From NCBI GenBank assembly GCA_965200795.1, contig CBDAVB010000021.1, positions 1 through 64,000 on the forward strand: a stretch of 64,000 nucleotides of DNA, given 5' to 3'. The notes under the pieces were generated by a model. That model ran no database searches. It saw nothing but the letters and a program-made list of their open reading frames with translations, and was not told the DNA's origin. Source of the stretch: Parashewanella sp965200795. Its GTDB lineage: Bacteria > Pseudomonadota > Gammaproteobacteria > Enterobacterales > Shewanellaceae. Below, in pieces: positions 7,980 through 17,222 of the stretch (the first letter of the stretch is position 1; each line of letters begins with the position of its first letter). Position numbers and translations under genes: made by a program.

Positions 7980-9166
7980 AACAGCTCCTGTATTCGTTGT
8001 GTTCAGGAACTGTTAGGATAAACTATCAGGCCATTATTTGCTTTTGAATGGACTACTAGGGATAACAACTTCTTGGTCAACATACTGCATACACCCTTTA
8101 TAGCCTTTATCTACAACGGCTGTAGTGATTTTACTCTTTCGGTGTTTATGGGCATGGTCAAGTGCAGGTCTAAGCAATTTTGAGTCGTGTTCATGTTTGT
8201 CATGACTGGTTACACCAATGATTAATTGACTCTGCTCTGTGAGCACGACAGAAGCCTTTTTACCATACTCGTATGGCTTATGGTCTTTGCCTTTCCCTAC
8301 GCAGTAAACATCGGGTTCATGAAGACTGTAAATCTTGTTCTTGTCTTTACGTTGCTGTGTAATGGCTTTTTCATAATTGGAAAAATTCTCTTTTTGTAAA
8401 TCAAGGACATCTTGTGGAAGTTTGCGTTGTAGCTCCCTTAAAAGCTTACCTGCGATAACAAGTAATCTTTTTAACGCTCTTCTGGCTTTGCTTCGATTTT
8501 TGGCATGTCTAAAGCTTCGACAGTCAATGCGTAGCTGTTTGACTTCTTTGACATAAGTACGTCTTTGCTTGATCCCAAATACTTTGGCAAGTTTATTGAG
8601 TCGGTTAACCACCTTGATGGCAAGCTTGCTATCTGTCCGATAAGTAATGGCTTTTTCTTGGACGGTTGTATCAACGTACACGGTGTCATCTTCAGCTTTG
8701 TCACCGTGTAAAGCCACAGATAATGCAAAGATTTTTTCACAGCCTTTTTCACCGATGCGCTTACGAAAAACACTGAGTTCACTGGCATCACAAGGGCGTG
8801 CTGTTTGAAACTCTGTCTCACCACAAAACACTTGAAAATACACGTTCATCAGCCACTCATCGACCAAGGCTTCATCGCTCAATTTGTAGAGCTGCTTGAG
8901 TATTAGCAAACCGCACATCAACCGAATTGGCTTAGCTTTACGGCCTAATTTTTTGTATAACGGCTTGAACTCTTCTTCCAACGCTCGCCAATCAAAGGCA
9001 TTAGCTAAAATGAGTAAAGGGTGAGTTTGCAGAAGTTGGTCTGTGATATTAAACAGACTGGCATGAGGTAAATTTGACGGGCTTTCTTTGAGCATTTTTA
9101 GCACCAAAACGACCAGAAACCGTAGGTTCACTATATCATTTCTGGTCGAAATTGAATGTATCAAAT

Positions 9167-9321
9167 GTAAGCATTCACCAAAGGGGTATTGACAATTGCA
9201 AACACCCGCTTATTAACATTTGTAACTATAACCACCTCACGTTTTTTGTGAGGCAAGTACCATTCTGCAGTCGGTTTCACTGTTTCTCTGAAAAGTCAAT
9301 ACGGGCTCGGTGAATGGTTAC
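9167..9321. mobile_element. 155-bp MITE with IS66-type ends
   Basis: Bounded by 13-bp inverted repeats GTAAGCATTCACC and GGTGAATGGTTAC (one mismatch) and flanked by an exact 8-bp duplication TATCAAAT (9159-9166 and 9322-9329). The uninterrupted sequence is present in the intact IS5 copy. Ends beginning GTAA and 8-bp duplications are typical of IS66. It contains no gene, so an IS66 transposase elsewhere must have moved it. The IS66 at 47789 has related but different ends (GTAACTATTCAGC). Confidence 0.85.
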
Positions 9322-9400
9322 TATCAAATAGCTATATTTTATTAGCGATCAGAATGTTAGATGTTTTTCATGACCGACTAATTATCATCTGCAAATCTGG

Positions 9401-10507
9401 CTATACTCTTAACTCAAATGGTTTGTGGTTTGACATAATTGACCATGCTATACGGGCGATTTTGTTTGCCAGAGCAACTACTGCAACGTTAAAAGGTTTT
9501 CGGTACTTCAATTCTAATAACCAATCTCCAAAATATCGCTTAGCAGACTCATCTCTCCACATTACAGCCCTTGCAGCATGTACAAAGAGTTCCCTAACTC
9601 TTTATTAAGTACTCAGTCAAATGTAATCGAATATTTTTCTTGCTGAAACGCTTATTATGAGTGACTTCTTGAGAAAAAAGCATTTGACTAGATACTTACC
9701 TCGTTTCGAGATGCCGAGCATTCTGGGTTTGCCGCCTGTTGAGTATTGGTATGGTACAAGTCCTATCCATGCAGCAAAATTTCTCCCATTGGAAAAATCA
9801 TTGGGGTTACTAACCGCTGATATGCAACACGAAGCTGTCATGGGGCCAATCCCAGGTACGCTTTGTAATAATGCCACTAATTCATTACCTTCATTGAGTT
9901 TCTGTAACTTATCTTCTTGTTCCTTAATCCACTCATTAAGTTTGTTGTAATATTCAAGTTGCTGCCTTAGCTCATCAATAATCAGCGGTGGAAGTATTTC
10001 ATTCTTATCAGCTAACCATTGGAATAGATTTTTTATATTTTTATGCCCTCTTGGAAAGCTGATACCAAACTCAAGTAGAATCGAACCTATTCTGTTTGTG
10101 CAGGCCGTTCTGTCTTTGATGTATCCTGAGCGTATTCTTCGAATCACCGAGCCTATTTGTGCTTGCTCACTCTTGGGAGAAACAAATCTCATAGTGGGAC
10201 GAGTTGCCGCCTCAGCAATAGCATCAGCGTCAATAAAATCATTCTTATTGGTTTTAACATAAGGCTTTACATATTGAGCTGGAATTAACTTAGTCTCATG
10301 TCCGAAACCTTTACATTTTCGGGCTAGCCAATGAGCACCATTACAAGCTTCCATGGCAACAATTGTCGGCTCTTGTTGTGACAAAAATTGAAGTAAGGAA
10401 GATCTGCTGTGCTTTTTACGAATGACTTCTCGTCCTGTGTGATCATGACCGATAAGGTGAAAAGTATTTTTTCCTAAATCGATGCCAATTACTTTAATGC
10501 CTGACAT
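9401..10507 (-). pseudogene. IS110-family transposase interrupted by a small MITE
   Basis: The N-terminal 270 codons (10507 down to about 9698) carry the DEDD-type RuvC-like domain (GIDLGKNTFHLIG with the first Asp; NDFIDADAIAEA) and the C-terminal Tnp20 domain (LLQSVPGIGPMTAS; FAAWIGLVP). After ISKRG the frame enters an 89-bp MITE. Beyond it, 9602-9401 encodes the missing tail (VHAARAVMW, then VAVVALANKIARIAW and a stop at 9403-9401) in a frame one base out of register after the MITE is removed. It therefore carries both an insertion and a frameshift. Confidence 0.88.
9608..9696. mobile_element. 89-bp MITE-A, copy 1, inside IS110
   Basis: Ends AGTACTCAGTCAAATG and its near-inverse CATTTGACTAGATACT, flanked by TA duplications (9606-9607 and 9697-9698). 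A second copy of the same 89 bp, in reverse orientation and itself split by an IS630, lies between 31424 and 32631. No coding potential. TA duplication suggests mobilisation by an IS630-type transposase. Confidence 0.82.
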
Positions 10508-10555
10508 GATGGTACCCTCAAAAATTCAGCAACACTGCTGATACTAACTTGGATA

Positions 10556-12165
10556 TTGGGTAGGGCGTACCATCTTATTAGCGGGATTGAACTGCATAGA
10601 GAAGGTAAGCCTCCCATATTATTAGCAGCTCCAATTTCAGTAATGACCCAAACTTATGATTCAAACTTTGAGAAAGACTTTGGCATTTTATTAAGGTGGA
10701 CAAATAGAGCCAAAGTGTCACACCAAAAAGTCTTCAGAGTTAAAGACATATACATCGATGGTGGCCGTTCTTTGGTTCAACATCTTGCTGATACTGGTTT
10801 GTTCATTCATCACAAGCAAGGTTACTGGAAATACATCATTGACTTCATACTCAGTGAAGACATTGAGAAAACCGTTGTTACGGTTGAACAAACTGGTTGG
10901 TACTTCGACCAATTTGTTACGGCAAGCTGGACAGCTGGCTTTGATATTTTTGCAGAGCAAGAAGTGATATTTCATTCTGACACTGCTGAAAAATTTAAAG
11001 CTAAAGGAACTTTTGTAAAGTGGCGAGATACTGTTGCAAGAATATGCGAATACAATTCGCTTATGATGCTCGCTGTCTGCATATCATTTGCAGCGCCACT
11101 ATTATCAAAGCTGGGCTGGGATTCTTTTATTATTCACTTTGTTGGTAGCTCCAAAAATGGAAAGTCAACATTATTAAAGCTTGCCTCATCAGTGATATCC
11201 GATCATAAATATTGCGACTCTTGGAGTAGTACCGATAACGGCTTAGAGGCCAGAGCAAAAAGCAGAAATAACTTGGTATTTTGTCTGGATGAGTTACAGC
11301 AGTGTGACCCTATGGTCATCGAACAAAGTGTTTATCAAATAGCTAATGGCGTAACCAAATTAAGAGCCACTAAAACAGCTAATCTACAAGAGCAAGGTCA
11401 CTGGAATGTGATTGGCTTATTCTACTGGTGAAGTCAGTCTTGCTCAAATGCCTGGACAAGTAAATCGTAAAGTACAAGCCGGACAGTTAATGCGATTTTT
11501 TGAGATCCCTCTATTTCAGTCTTATGGAGCATTCGATTACTTACATAATTGCAGTTCATCAAAAGAATTTGCCGAGTTAATATCAAAAACTTCATCCGAC
11601 GAATACGGTACAGCCCTCCAACCTTTTCTTACTCAAATTTCTTGTTCAAAGCATTTCGAAAGTATCATTAGAAAGGAAATCGAGAATATCAGCGATTTTT
11701 GGCTCCTTGCTTACGATATAAATGCCAGTAATCAAATTAAATTTGCCGCCGATCGATTTGCTTTTATTGCAGCGGTAGGTGAAATGGCGGTATCTATGGA
11801 TGTCTTGCCTTGGGAAGTTGGTTCTGTAAAAAGCGAAATTGGGAAAGTTTTCGAAGCATGGGTATCAAACCAGCATGATGATTGCGATTATGAAGAACAA
11901 AACGTCCGGATAAGACTATCCAGAATATTAAGTAAATGGGTCTACTCGCTTAAACAACCTCACCAATTATCAAAAATAGGTTGGTGGCAGTACGAAGGCG
12001 ATCAATTATGTTGGTTTATCACTCGTGAAGCGTTTAAGTCAGGTTTAGAGCTTGAAACCAATCCACAAATCATTCAAGCCACGCAAATCATGCGTAAAAG
12101 GGATTGGCTCAAAACCAATGAACCCGCAAGAGGGACATTTAAAAGCTCAATCTCTGGTAAAGCAA
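10556..12165 (+). pseudogene. DUF927 phage/plasmid helicase-primase-like gene, frameshifted and truncated
   Basis: Two consecutive frames cover one DUF927 protein. The first (10556-11431) has a P-loop GSSKNGKSTLLKL near residue 200 and a Walker B-like LVFCLDELQQ near 242, and ends just after GHWNVIGL. The second (open from 11412) resumes at YSTGEVSLAQMPGQVNRK, the segment that follows in the family, so a small deletion shifted the frame at about 11415-11430. The 5-prime end abuts the IS110 and the 3-prime end runs into a decayed IS256. DUF927 proteins are replication ATPases of satellite phages, integrative elements and plasmids. Together with the AlpA-like gene downstream, this is the remains of such an element beside fabF. 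Confidence 0.75.
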
Positions 12166-12171
12166 AGCACA

Positions 12172-13360
12172 ATCTGTGTCATTTTAAAATTTACCCAAAA
12201 TTTCTAATAAAGCTTTAGAAACAACTTCAATCAGGTAAAGGTTTAAATCACCCCTTTAATCAAACAACTGGATTAAAGCAGAACTTGATCAACAACTCAG
12301 ATCTTGAGCCCAATCGAAGAAATGGTTTTAGTAAAAAAATTTTCACTAGAAACGCCAAGAGACAGAGCCGGCAAAGCCTCACTTGTCAAAAAAAATCAAA
12401 CTAAGCTCTCTGATGAAATTGATCGTAAGATTTTGTCAATGTTTTCATTTCAAATCCCTGATTTGTATGGTTTAGAGCTTTCAGAAGCCAGTTTGACGGC
12501 TGTGAATCAGCTTATTCCTCAGCTCAAAAATGGCAGCAACGCAGTTTAGACGAGGTCTACATTTGGCTGGATGCGATTTTAAAGTCAAAGACAATGGTCT
12601 ATGTCAGTAAGGCTAACACGATAGGCGATCTCGAAGGTGTTACTTGGCCTGTATCTTTCAGAGTCAAAGGTTAATTATTGGCTTTCTTGACCGATCTTCA
12701 TAATCGTGGTGTTAAATATCTTAATTGCTTGTTTGACGGGTTAAATGAAGCTATTGCATTTACCCGGAGACGAAGTTCAGTAATTCATGTACGCAACTCA
12801 ATGAAGTATGTGGCATCTAGCATCAAAAGGCGTTTATGGCTGATTTAAAGCCGGTTTACAAGCGACAAGTAAATCGGCTGCTGAAACGGCTTTAGATGAT
12901 GGAAAACAAAAGCCAGTATATCATCGACTCTTGGCGCAGAAAGTGGGAGAACTTGTCCGTTTACTTCAAATATCCAGAATATGTACGTCGAGTGATTTAC
13001 ACGACCAATGCGATTGAAGCCGTAATCGCATCTCAGCCAAATAAGGGGCATTTGGATAGACCTCGTCTAAACAGCGTTGCTAAAATTGCTTTGATGCTGA
13101 GGAATAAGCTGAATGCCGGTCACAATGCCAGTCCAAAAGGGCATTCTGACAAGCTGCTAAACCATCAAATACTTCAAACGAGAACTGAAGATTATAACGG
13201 TTTTTTTACTAAAACCATTTCTTCGATCTGGGCTCGAAGATCTGAGTGCCGACTACAAAAGTTGATCAAGTTCTGCTTTAAGCGCTGCTTCTGTTAGTTG
13301 TTTGATTACCATCCGCAACCAGTTAAATCTACTTCAACCTGATTGACGAAGTGGACTTGT
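12172..13360 (+). pseudogene. Strongly decayed IS256 with an inverted duplicate of its own 5-prime end
   Basis: From the terminal AATCTGTGTCATTT at about 12171, sequence runs collinear with the intact IS256 at 56665-57955 but with dozens of small deletions and insertions, so that only short frames remain (for example 12304-12549 and 12896-13297). At about 13175-13360 the strand flips: AACGGTTTTTTTACTAAAAC, GTTGATCAAGTTCTGC and TTAAGCGCTGCTTCTGTTAG are the reverse complement of the 5-prime coding region of the same IS. It is thus one eroded copy fused tail-first to an inverted fragment of another. No functional transposase is possible. Confidence 0.8.
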
Positions 13361-13396
13361 GGTTAATGTCTCATCGAGTAGAAGTCGAGGAGTAAT

Positions 13397-13621
13397 ATGA
13401 CTTATACTACCCCTACATTAGAACAGCGTGCTGAAATTTTATCTATCTATGGTGAATCTGAGCGTTTAGTTCGTGAAAATGAAAGAAAGCATATAACTTC
13501 AGTAAGCAGTACGACTTGGTGGCGTCTCACAAAACAGAATCGAGTTCCTGTTGCTAAGCAGATCGGTACCTCTAAATTCTGGTTACTATCAGATCTTTTA
13601 TTCTGGATGCAAAATCAATAG
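13397..13621 (+). CDS. AlpA-like helix-turn-helix regulator
   Basis: A 74-residue protein with GAGGAG 4-5 bases before the ATG. It resembles AlpA/excisionase-type MerR-fold proteins of P4-like satellites and integrative elements, with the wing signature VPVAKQIGTSKFWLLSDLLFWM at the C-terminus and a short recognition helix (STTWWRLTKQN). Such proteins activate the integrase gene and promote excision. No integrase is seen in the window, so its target may have been lost. Its nearness to a DUF927 remnant supports a satellite origin. Confidence 0.65.
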   Translation: MTYTTPTLEQRAEILSIYGESERLVRENERKHITSVSSTTWWRLTKQNRVPVAKQIGTSKFWLLSDLLFWMQNQ

Positions 13622-13650
13622 ATTACACGCAATCCAACTGGTGAGAATTC

Positions 13651-13680
13651 TGGTGAGTGATATGATATATTCACTCACCA
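13651..13680. repeat. Inverted repeat between the satellite remnant and fabF
   Basis: TGGTGAGTGA (13651-13660) and TCACTCACCA (13671-13680) form a perfect 10-bp stem with a 10-base AT loop. It lies 57 bases past the fabF stop and 30 bases past the AlpA-like gene. It could be a two-way terminator or part of an old attachment region; no T-run clearly favours the former. Confidence 0.45.
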
Positions 13681-13736
13681 ATATCAGTTGTAAAAACAGC
13701 TATATCAGGGCTTACACGCATTCACTCTATAAGCAA

Positions 13737-14975
13737 TTACAATTTTCTGAATAACAGAGAACCGTTGGTACCACCAAAGCCAAATGAATTACAAAGCGCA
13801 AAATTCAGTTTTGCGTCTCTAGCTTTATGCGGAACAAAATCCAAATCACAGCCTTCATCCGGGTTATCTAAGTTAATCGTTGGCGGAACGGTCTGCTCTT
13901 TCAAAGCAAGAATGGTAAAGATCGCTTCAATTGAGCCTGCCGCACCCAATAAGTGCCCTGTCATCGATTTAGTTGAGCTCACCATCACCTTATAAGCGTG
14001 ATCACCAAATACTGACTTAACCGCGGCGGCTTCGGCTTTATCGCCCGCCGGCGTTGAAGTACCGTGAGCATTGATATAACCAATTTGATCTTTGGATAAC
14101 TGAGCGTCGTTAAGGGCATTTGTCATCGCCGCGGCGGCACCTTCTCCGTCCGCCGGCGGTGAAGTCATGTGGAACGCATCACCGCTCATACCAAAACCTG
14201 CAAGTTCAGCGTAGATTTTAGCTCCCCGAGCCTTAGCGTGCTCATACTCTTCCATGATGATAACCCCCGCGCCGTCACCAATTACGAAACCGTCGCGGTC
14301 TTTATCCCAGGGGCGACTGGCTTTCGCCGGATCGTCATTACGGGTCGAAAGCGCTTTTGCCGCAGCAAAACCACCGACTCCCATCGGACAAGTTACATCT
14401 TCAGCGCCACCAGCAACCATAACATCAGCATCGCCGTATGCAATAGTACGAGCCGCAAAACCAATGTTATGAACACCCGTGGTACATGCTGTAGTAACAG
14501 CGAAGTTCGGGCCTTTCATGCCGTATTTAATCGACACGTGACCAGCTATCATATTGATGATTGTGCTTGGCACGAAGAAAGGGGAAATTTTGCGGGAACC
14601 ACTTTTCAGAAATGCGGCATGGTTTTGCTCAATCAGCCGCATGCCGCCCATACCCGCGCCAATTGCGGTACCGACACGACACGGATTTTCCTTGCTCATA
14701 TCCAAGCCGGAATCTTCCATCGCCTGAATGCTCGCGGCCATACCATACTGGATGAACTTATCCATTTTACGAGCGTCTTTTTTAGAGATGTACTGCTCAA
14801 CATCAAAATCTTTAACACTTCCGCTAAATCGAGTCGTTAACTCACTAGCATCAAAAGAAGTGATTGGCGCGATACCACTTTTACCCGCAATAAGCGCTTC
14901 CCAAGCGCTGCCTACGGTATTACCGACAGGCGTCACCAGACCTAAGCCTGTGATAACAACACGACGCTTCGTCAT
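13737..14975 (-). CDS. fabF: 3-oxoacyl-ACP synthase II (KAS II)
   Basis: 412 residues, the usual FabF length. It condenses malonyl-ACP with acyl-ACP during fatty-acid elongation and in gammaproteobacteria tunes cis-vaccenate content with temperature. The Cys-His-His triad is visible: Cys164 in TACTTGVHN, His in NAHGTSTPAGD (about 304) and His in MTGHLLGAAGS (about 341), plus the C-terminal FGFGGTNGSLLF loop. It lies 134 bases after acpP, behind a hairpin, as the last gene of the cluster. In related genomes pabC, mltG, tmk and holB usually follow; here satellite and IS debris follow instead. Confidence 0.97.
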   Translation of the reverse strand: MTKRRVVITGLGLVTPVGNTVGSAWEALIAGKSGIAPITSFDASELTTRFSGSVKDFDVEQYISKKDARKMDKFIQYGMAASIQAMEDSGLDMSKENPCRVGTAIGAGMGGMRLIEQNHAAFLKSGSRKISPFFVPSTIINMIAGHVSIKYGMKGPNFAVTTACTTGVHNIGFAARTIAYGDADVMVAGGAEDVTCPMGVGGFAAAKALSTRNDDPAKASRPWDKDRDGFVIGDGAGVIIMEEYEHAKARGAKIYAELAGFGMSGDAFHMTSPPADGEGAAAAMTNALNDAQLSKDQIGYINAHGTSTPAGDKAEAAAVKSVFGDHAYKVMVSSTKSMTGHLLGAAGSIEAIFTILALKEQTVPPTINLDNPDEGCDLDFVPHKARDAKLNFALCNSFGFGGTNGSLLFRKL

Positions 14976-15069
14976 GACATTTTCCTCTAGATTGCCGGCC
15001 GAAAATCAAAAGAATTATGAGACTTAAAACTGGTTTAACCAGAACGGTTTTCGGAGGCCTAAAACAAAA

Positions 15070-15093
15070 ACAGGCGGCATAAATGCCGCCTGT
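15070..15093 (-). terminator. Hairpin terminator/attenuator between acpP and fabF
   Basis: ACAGGCGGCAT (15070-15080) pairs with ATGCCGCCTGT (15083-15093). On the minus strand the hairpin is followed by TTTTTGTTTT. It lies 17 bases after the acpP stop, so it can end abundant acpP transcripts while allowing partial read-through to fabF. Confidence 0.8.
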
Positions 15094-15109
15094 CTTCCGG
15101 AATTCAGTA

Positions 15110-15343
15110 TTACTGATTCGCAGAAACGTAATCGATCGCTGCTTGAACAGTAGTGATCTTTTCAGCTTCTTCATCAGGGATTTCGGTATCAAACTCTTCT
15201 TCCAGAGCCATAACCAACTCAACTGTGTCTAGAGAATCTGCACCTAAGTCATCAACGAAAGATGCTGCCGGCTTTACGTCTTCTTCTTTAACGCCTAGTT
15301 GCTCAATGATGATTTTCTTTACACGTTCTTCGATGTTGCTCAT
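15110..15343 (-). CDS. acpP: Acyl carrier protein
   Basis: A 77-residue acidic protein with the phosphopantetheine site Ser37 in GADSLDTVEL. It carries growing acyl chains between the Fab enzymes. Position between fabG and fabF is standard. AGGAAAG precedes the ATG. The 164-base gap to fabG may contain its own promoter, which would fit the high amount of ACP needed. Confidence 0.98.
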   Translation of the reverse strand: MSNIEERVKKIIIEQLGVKEEDVKPAASFVDDLGADSLDTVELVMALEEEFDTEIPDEEAEKITTVQAAIDYVSANQ

Positions 15344-15507
15344 TAGTTTTCTTTCCTATTCAAATTACGCACTTGCGTAAGATTGGGAGTAGTTTATTCG
15401 ATTCAGATAACTTTGCAACCCCGGATTTCGTGGTCTAACCACGAATTTCCGTAAATTTACGTTACTTATCGCTACTCTGTAAGTCAAAGTTCCCTGCTGA
15501 AACTCAG

Positions 15508-16254
15508 TTATACCATATACATCCCGCCGTTCACATGCAAGGTTTCGCCTGTGATGTAAGCGGCTGAGTCAGAAGCTAAAAATAATACCGCACTAGCAAT
15601 CTCCCGGGTTTGCCCTAAGCGCTCCATCGGAACCTGAGACAAGATAGCCCGTTGCTGCTTTTCATTCAGCTCATCTGTCATGTCACTTTGGATAAACCCG
15701 GGCGCAACAGCGTTAACTGTGATCTGTCTGGATGCAACTTCTTTGGCTAACGACTTAGTAAAACCTACCAAACCTGCTTTCGCCGCGCAATAGTTAGACT
15801 GACCTGGGTTGCCCATTGTACCCACAACCGAGCCAATGTTAATGATACGTCCCGCACGTTTTTTCATCATAGCTCGTAAAACCGGCTTTGATAAACGGAA
15901 AAGAGATGTCAGGTTCGTATCAATGATATCACTCCACTCATCGTCTTTCATACGCATCAGAAGATTGTCTCTGGTAATACCAGCATTATTCACAAGAATA
16001 TCAATATCGCCAGCTTTTTCTTTGATCTCAGTGAATAAATTTGCAACTGATTCAGTATCAGTCACATTTAATACCATTCCAAAACCAGCGTTACCAAGGT
16101 AATCTTGAATCGATGAGGCGCCACGCTCACTTGTCGCTGTACCAATCACTTTAGCGCCTGCTTCAACCAGCGTTTCCGCGATCGCACGCCCAATACCGCG
16201 GCTTGCGCCTGTGACCAGCGCTACTTTACCGTCTAGGTTTAGACTAATACTCAT
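15508..16254 (-). CDS. fabG: 3-oxoacyl-ACP reductase
   Basis: A 248-residue short-chain dehydrogenase that uses NADPH to reduce 3-oxoacyl-ACP. It has the cofactor loop TGASRGIG (residues 15-22), NNAG (about 89-92), the catalytic Ser142, Tyr155 and Lys159 (NIGSVVG and SNYCAAKAG), and the C-terminal GGMYMV typical of FabG. It overlaps fabD by four bases, so the two are translationally coupled. Confidence 0.97.
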   Translation of the reverse strand: MSISLNLDGKVALVTGASRGIGRAIAETLVEAGAKVIGTATSERGASSIQDYLGNAGFGMVLNVTDTESVANLFTEIKEKAGDIDILVNNAGITRDNLLMRMKDDEWSDIIDTNLTSLFRLSKPVLRAMMKKRAGRIINIGSVVGTMGNPGQSNYCAAKAGLVGFTKSLAKEVASRQITVNAVAPGFIQSDMTDELNEKQQRAILSQVPMERLGQTREIASAVLFLASDSAAYITGETLHVNGGMYMV

Positions 16255-17189
16255 TTTACATTCCTTACAGTTAATGCCGCCATTGAAGCAGAATCATTCA
16301 CGGCTTTTGCAGCAATAGACTTATTAATTCTTTTCGTCAAACCAGTTAGCGCTTTGCCAGGGCCGAATTCATAAAGCCTGTCTACGCCCATAACCGCCAT
16401 TTTCGCTACAGTTTCGCTCCATCTTACTGGACTGTATAGCTGACGAACCAATGCATCTTTAATTTGCTCAGGTTCCGTTGGTGAGGCAACATCAACATTA
16501 TTGATAAGTTCAATCGTTGGCGCTTTGAATTCAATGGCGGCTAGAGCTTCAGCGAGCTTATCAGCCGCGGGCTTCATTAATTCGCAATGTGACGGCACAC
16601 TTACAGGAAGTGCAACGGCCATTTTCGCGCCCGCTTCTTTACATGCGGCCGCCGCTCTTTCTACCGCATTCTTCTCACCTGCTATAACAACTTGACCCGG
16701 AGAGTTATAGTTAACCGGACTCACTACGTCACCTTGCGCTGACGCCACACAAACTTCAGCAATCACATCATCGGCTAAACCGATAACCGCATACATAGCG
16801 CCTGTTCCTGCAGGTACGGCTTTTTGCATTAATTGGCCGCGTAATTCAACCAATTTTATCGCTTCTGCGAAATCGATAACGTCAGCACAAACTAACGCCG
16901 AATATTCACCTAAACTGTGGCCCGCTAGGACTTGCGGAAGTTCCTTACCAGTTGCGGCATAAGCACGCCAAATTGCCACGCTTGCCGCAAGCAACGCGGG
17001 CTGAGTTCGGTCAGTTTGATTTAAATCTTCTGCAGATCCGTCTTGCACAAGCCTCCATAAATCATAACCAAGTGCTTCACTTGCCTGCGCAAAAGTTTCA
17101 GTAACTACCGGATGTTGTTCAGATAATTCGGCCAGCATGCCAACCGCTTGAGAACCTTGTCCAGGGAAAACAAATGCCGTTTTAGCCAT
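16251..17189 (-). CDS. fabD: Malonyl-CoA:ACP transacylase
   Basis: 312 residues. It transfers malonyl groups from CoA to ACP. FPGQGSQ begins at residue 8, the nucleophile Ser92 is in GHSLGEYSALV, and the catalytic His is in SVPSHCELM (about 201). It overlaps fabG by four bases and follows fabH by 33 bases. Confidence 0.97.
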   Translation of the reverse strand: MAKTAFVFPGQGSQAVGMLAELSEQHPVVTETFAQASEALGYDLWRLVQDGSAEDLNQTDRTQPALLAASVAIWRAYAATGKELPQVLAGHSLGEYSALVCADVIDFAEAIKLVELRGQLMQKAVPAGTGAMYAVIGLADDVIAEVCVASAQGDVVSPVNYNSPGQVVIAGEKNAVERAAAACKEAGAKMAVALPVSVPSHCELMKPAADKLAEALAAIEFKAPTIELINNVDVASPTEPEQIKDALVRQLYSPVRWSETVAKMAVMGVDRLYEFGPGKALTGLTKRINKSIAAKAVNDSASMAALTVRNVK

Positions 17190-17222
17190 GGAGATTTCCT
17201 CTAATTATTTTTATAAATGAAA

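Larger units (their letters stand above)
6581..8056 (-). mobile_element. IS630-family element inserted in the IS5 copy
   Basis: A 1476-bp insertion between two TA dinucleotides (6579-6580 and 8057-8058); the uninterrupted target is GGCCGACTAGGGATAAC in the intact IS5 copy. TA duplication is the hallmark of IS630/Tc1-mariner elements. Terminal repeats are imperfect (GTACTCCGTCCATT against GTAGTCCATTCAAA). It carries two overlapping transposase frames. The end sequence TAGTACTCCGTCCAT also appears at 60714. Confidence 0.88.
6283..9095 (-). pseudogene. IS5-family transposase, split by IS630 insertion
   Basis: The N-terminal part (8059-9095) and C-terminal part (6283-6578) together match the intact 424-residue transposase at 40433-41707 almost residue for residue. 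The N-terminal part holds the DUF772-type region (PIRLMCGLLILKQLYKL) and the first catalytic Asp (TVYVDTTVQEK). The C-terminal part holds KKRATIEPVIGHLKSD with the catalytic Glu. An IS630 element separates them. A TCA-to-CCA change has also removed the original stop codon, extending the C-terminus by about 22 residues. It cannot make an intact transposase. Confidence 0.88.
6221..9379 (-). mobile_element. IS5-family element, copy 1, interrupted by IS630 and a MITE
   Basis: Ends are AGTCGGTACTGAAAAAC (from 6221) and the inverted GTTTTTCATGACCGACT (to 9379), the same as in the intact copy at 40311-41829. Removing the inserted IS630 with one TA, and the 155-bp MITE with one 8-bp duplication, leaves 1518 bp against 1519 bp for the intact copy. 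The one-base difference is visible as CACCAAAAC versus CACCCAAAAC upstream of the transposase start. The flanking 4-mers differ (AAAT left, AATT right), so the flanks have probably been recombined since insertion. Confidence 0.88.

Noticed and set aside
14169..14840. 223-codon open frame on the + strand
   Set aside because: It lies entirely antisense to fabF, whose catalytic motifs are intact, and shows no family features or ribosome site.
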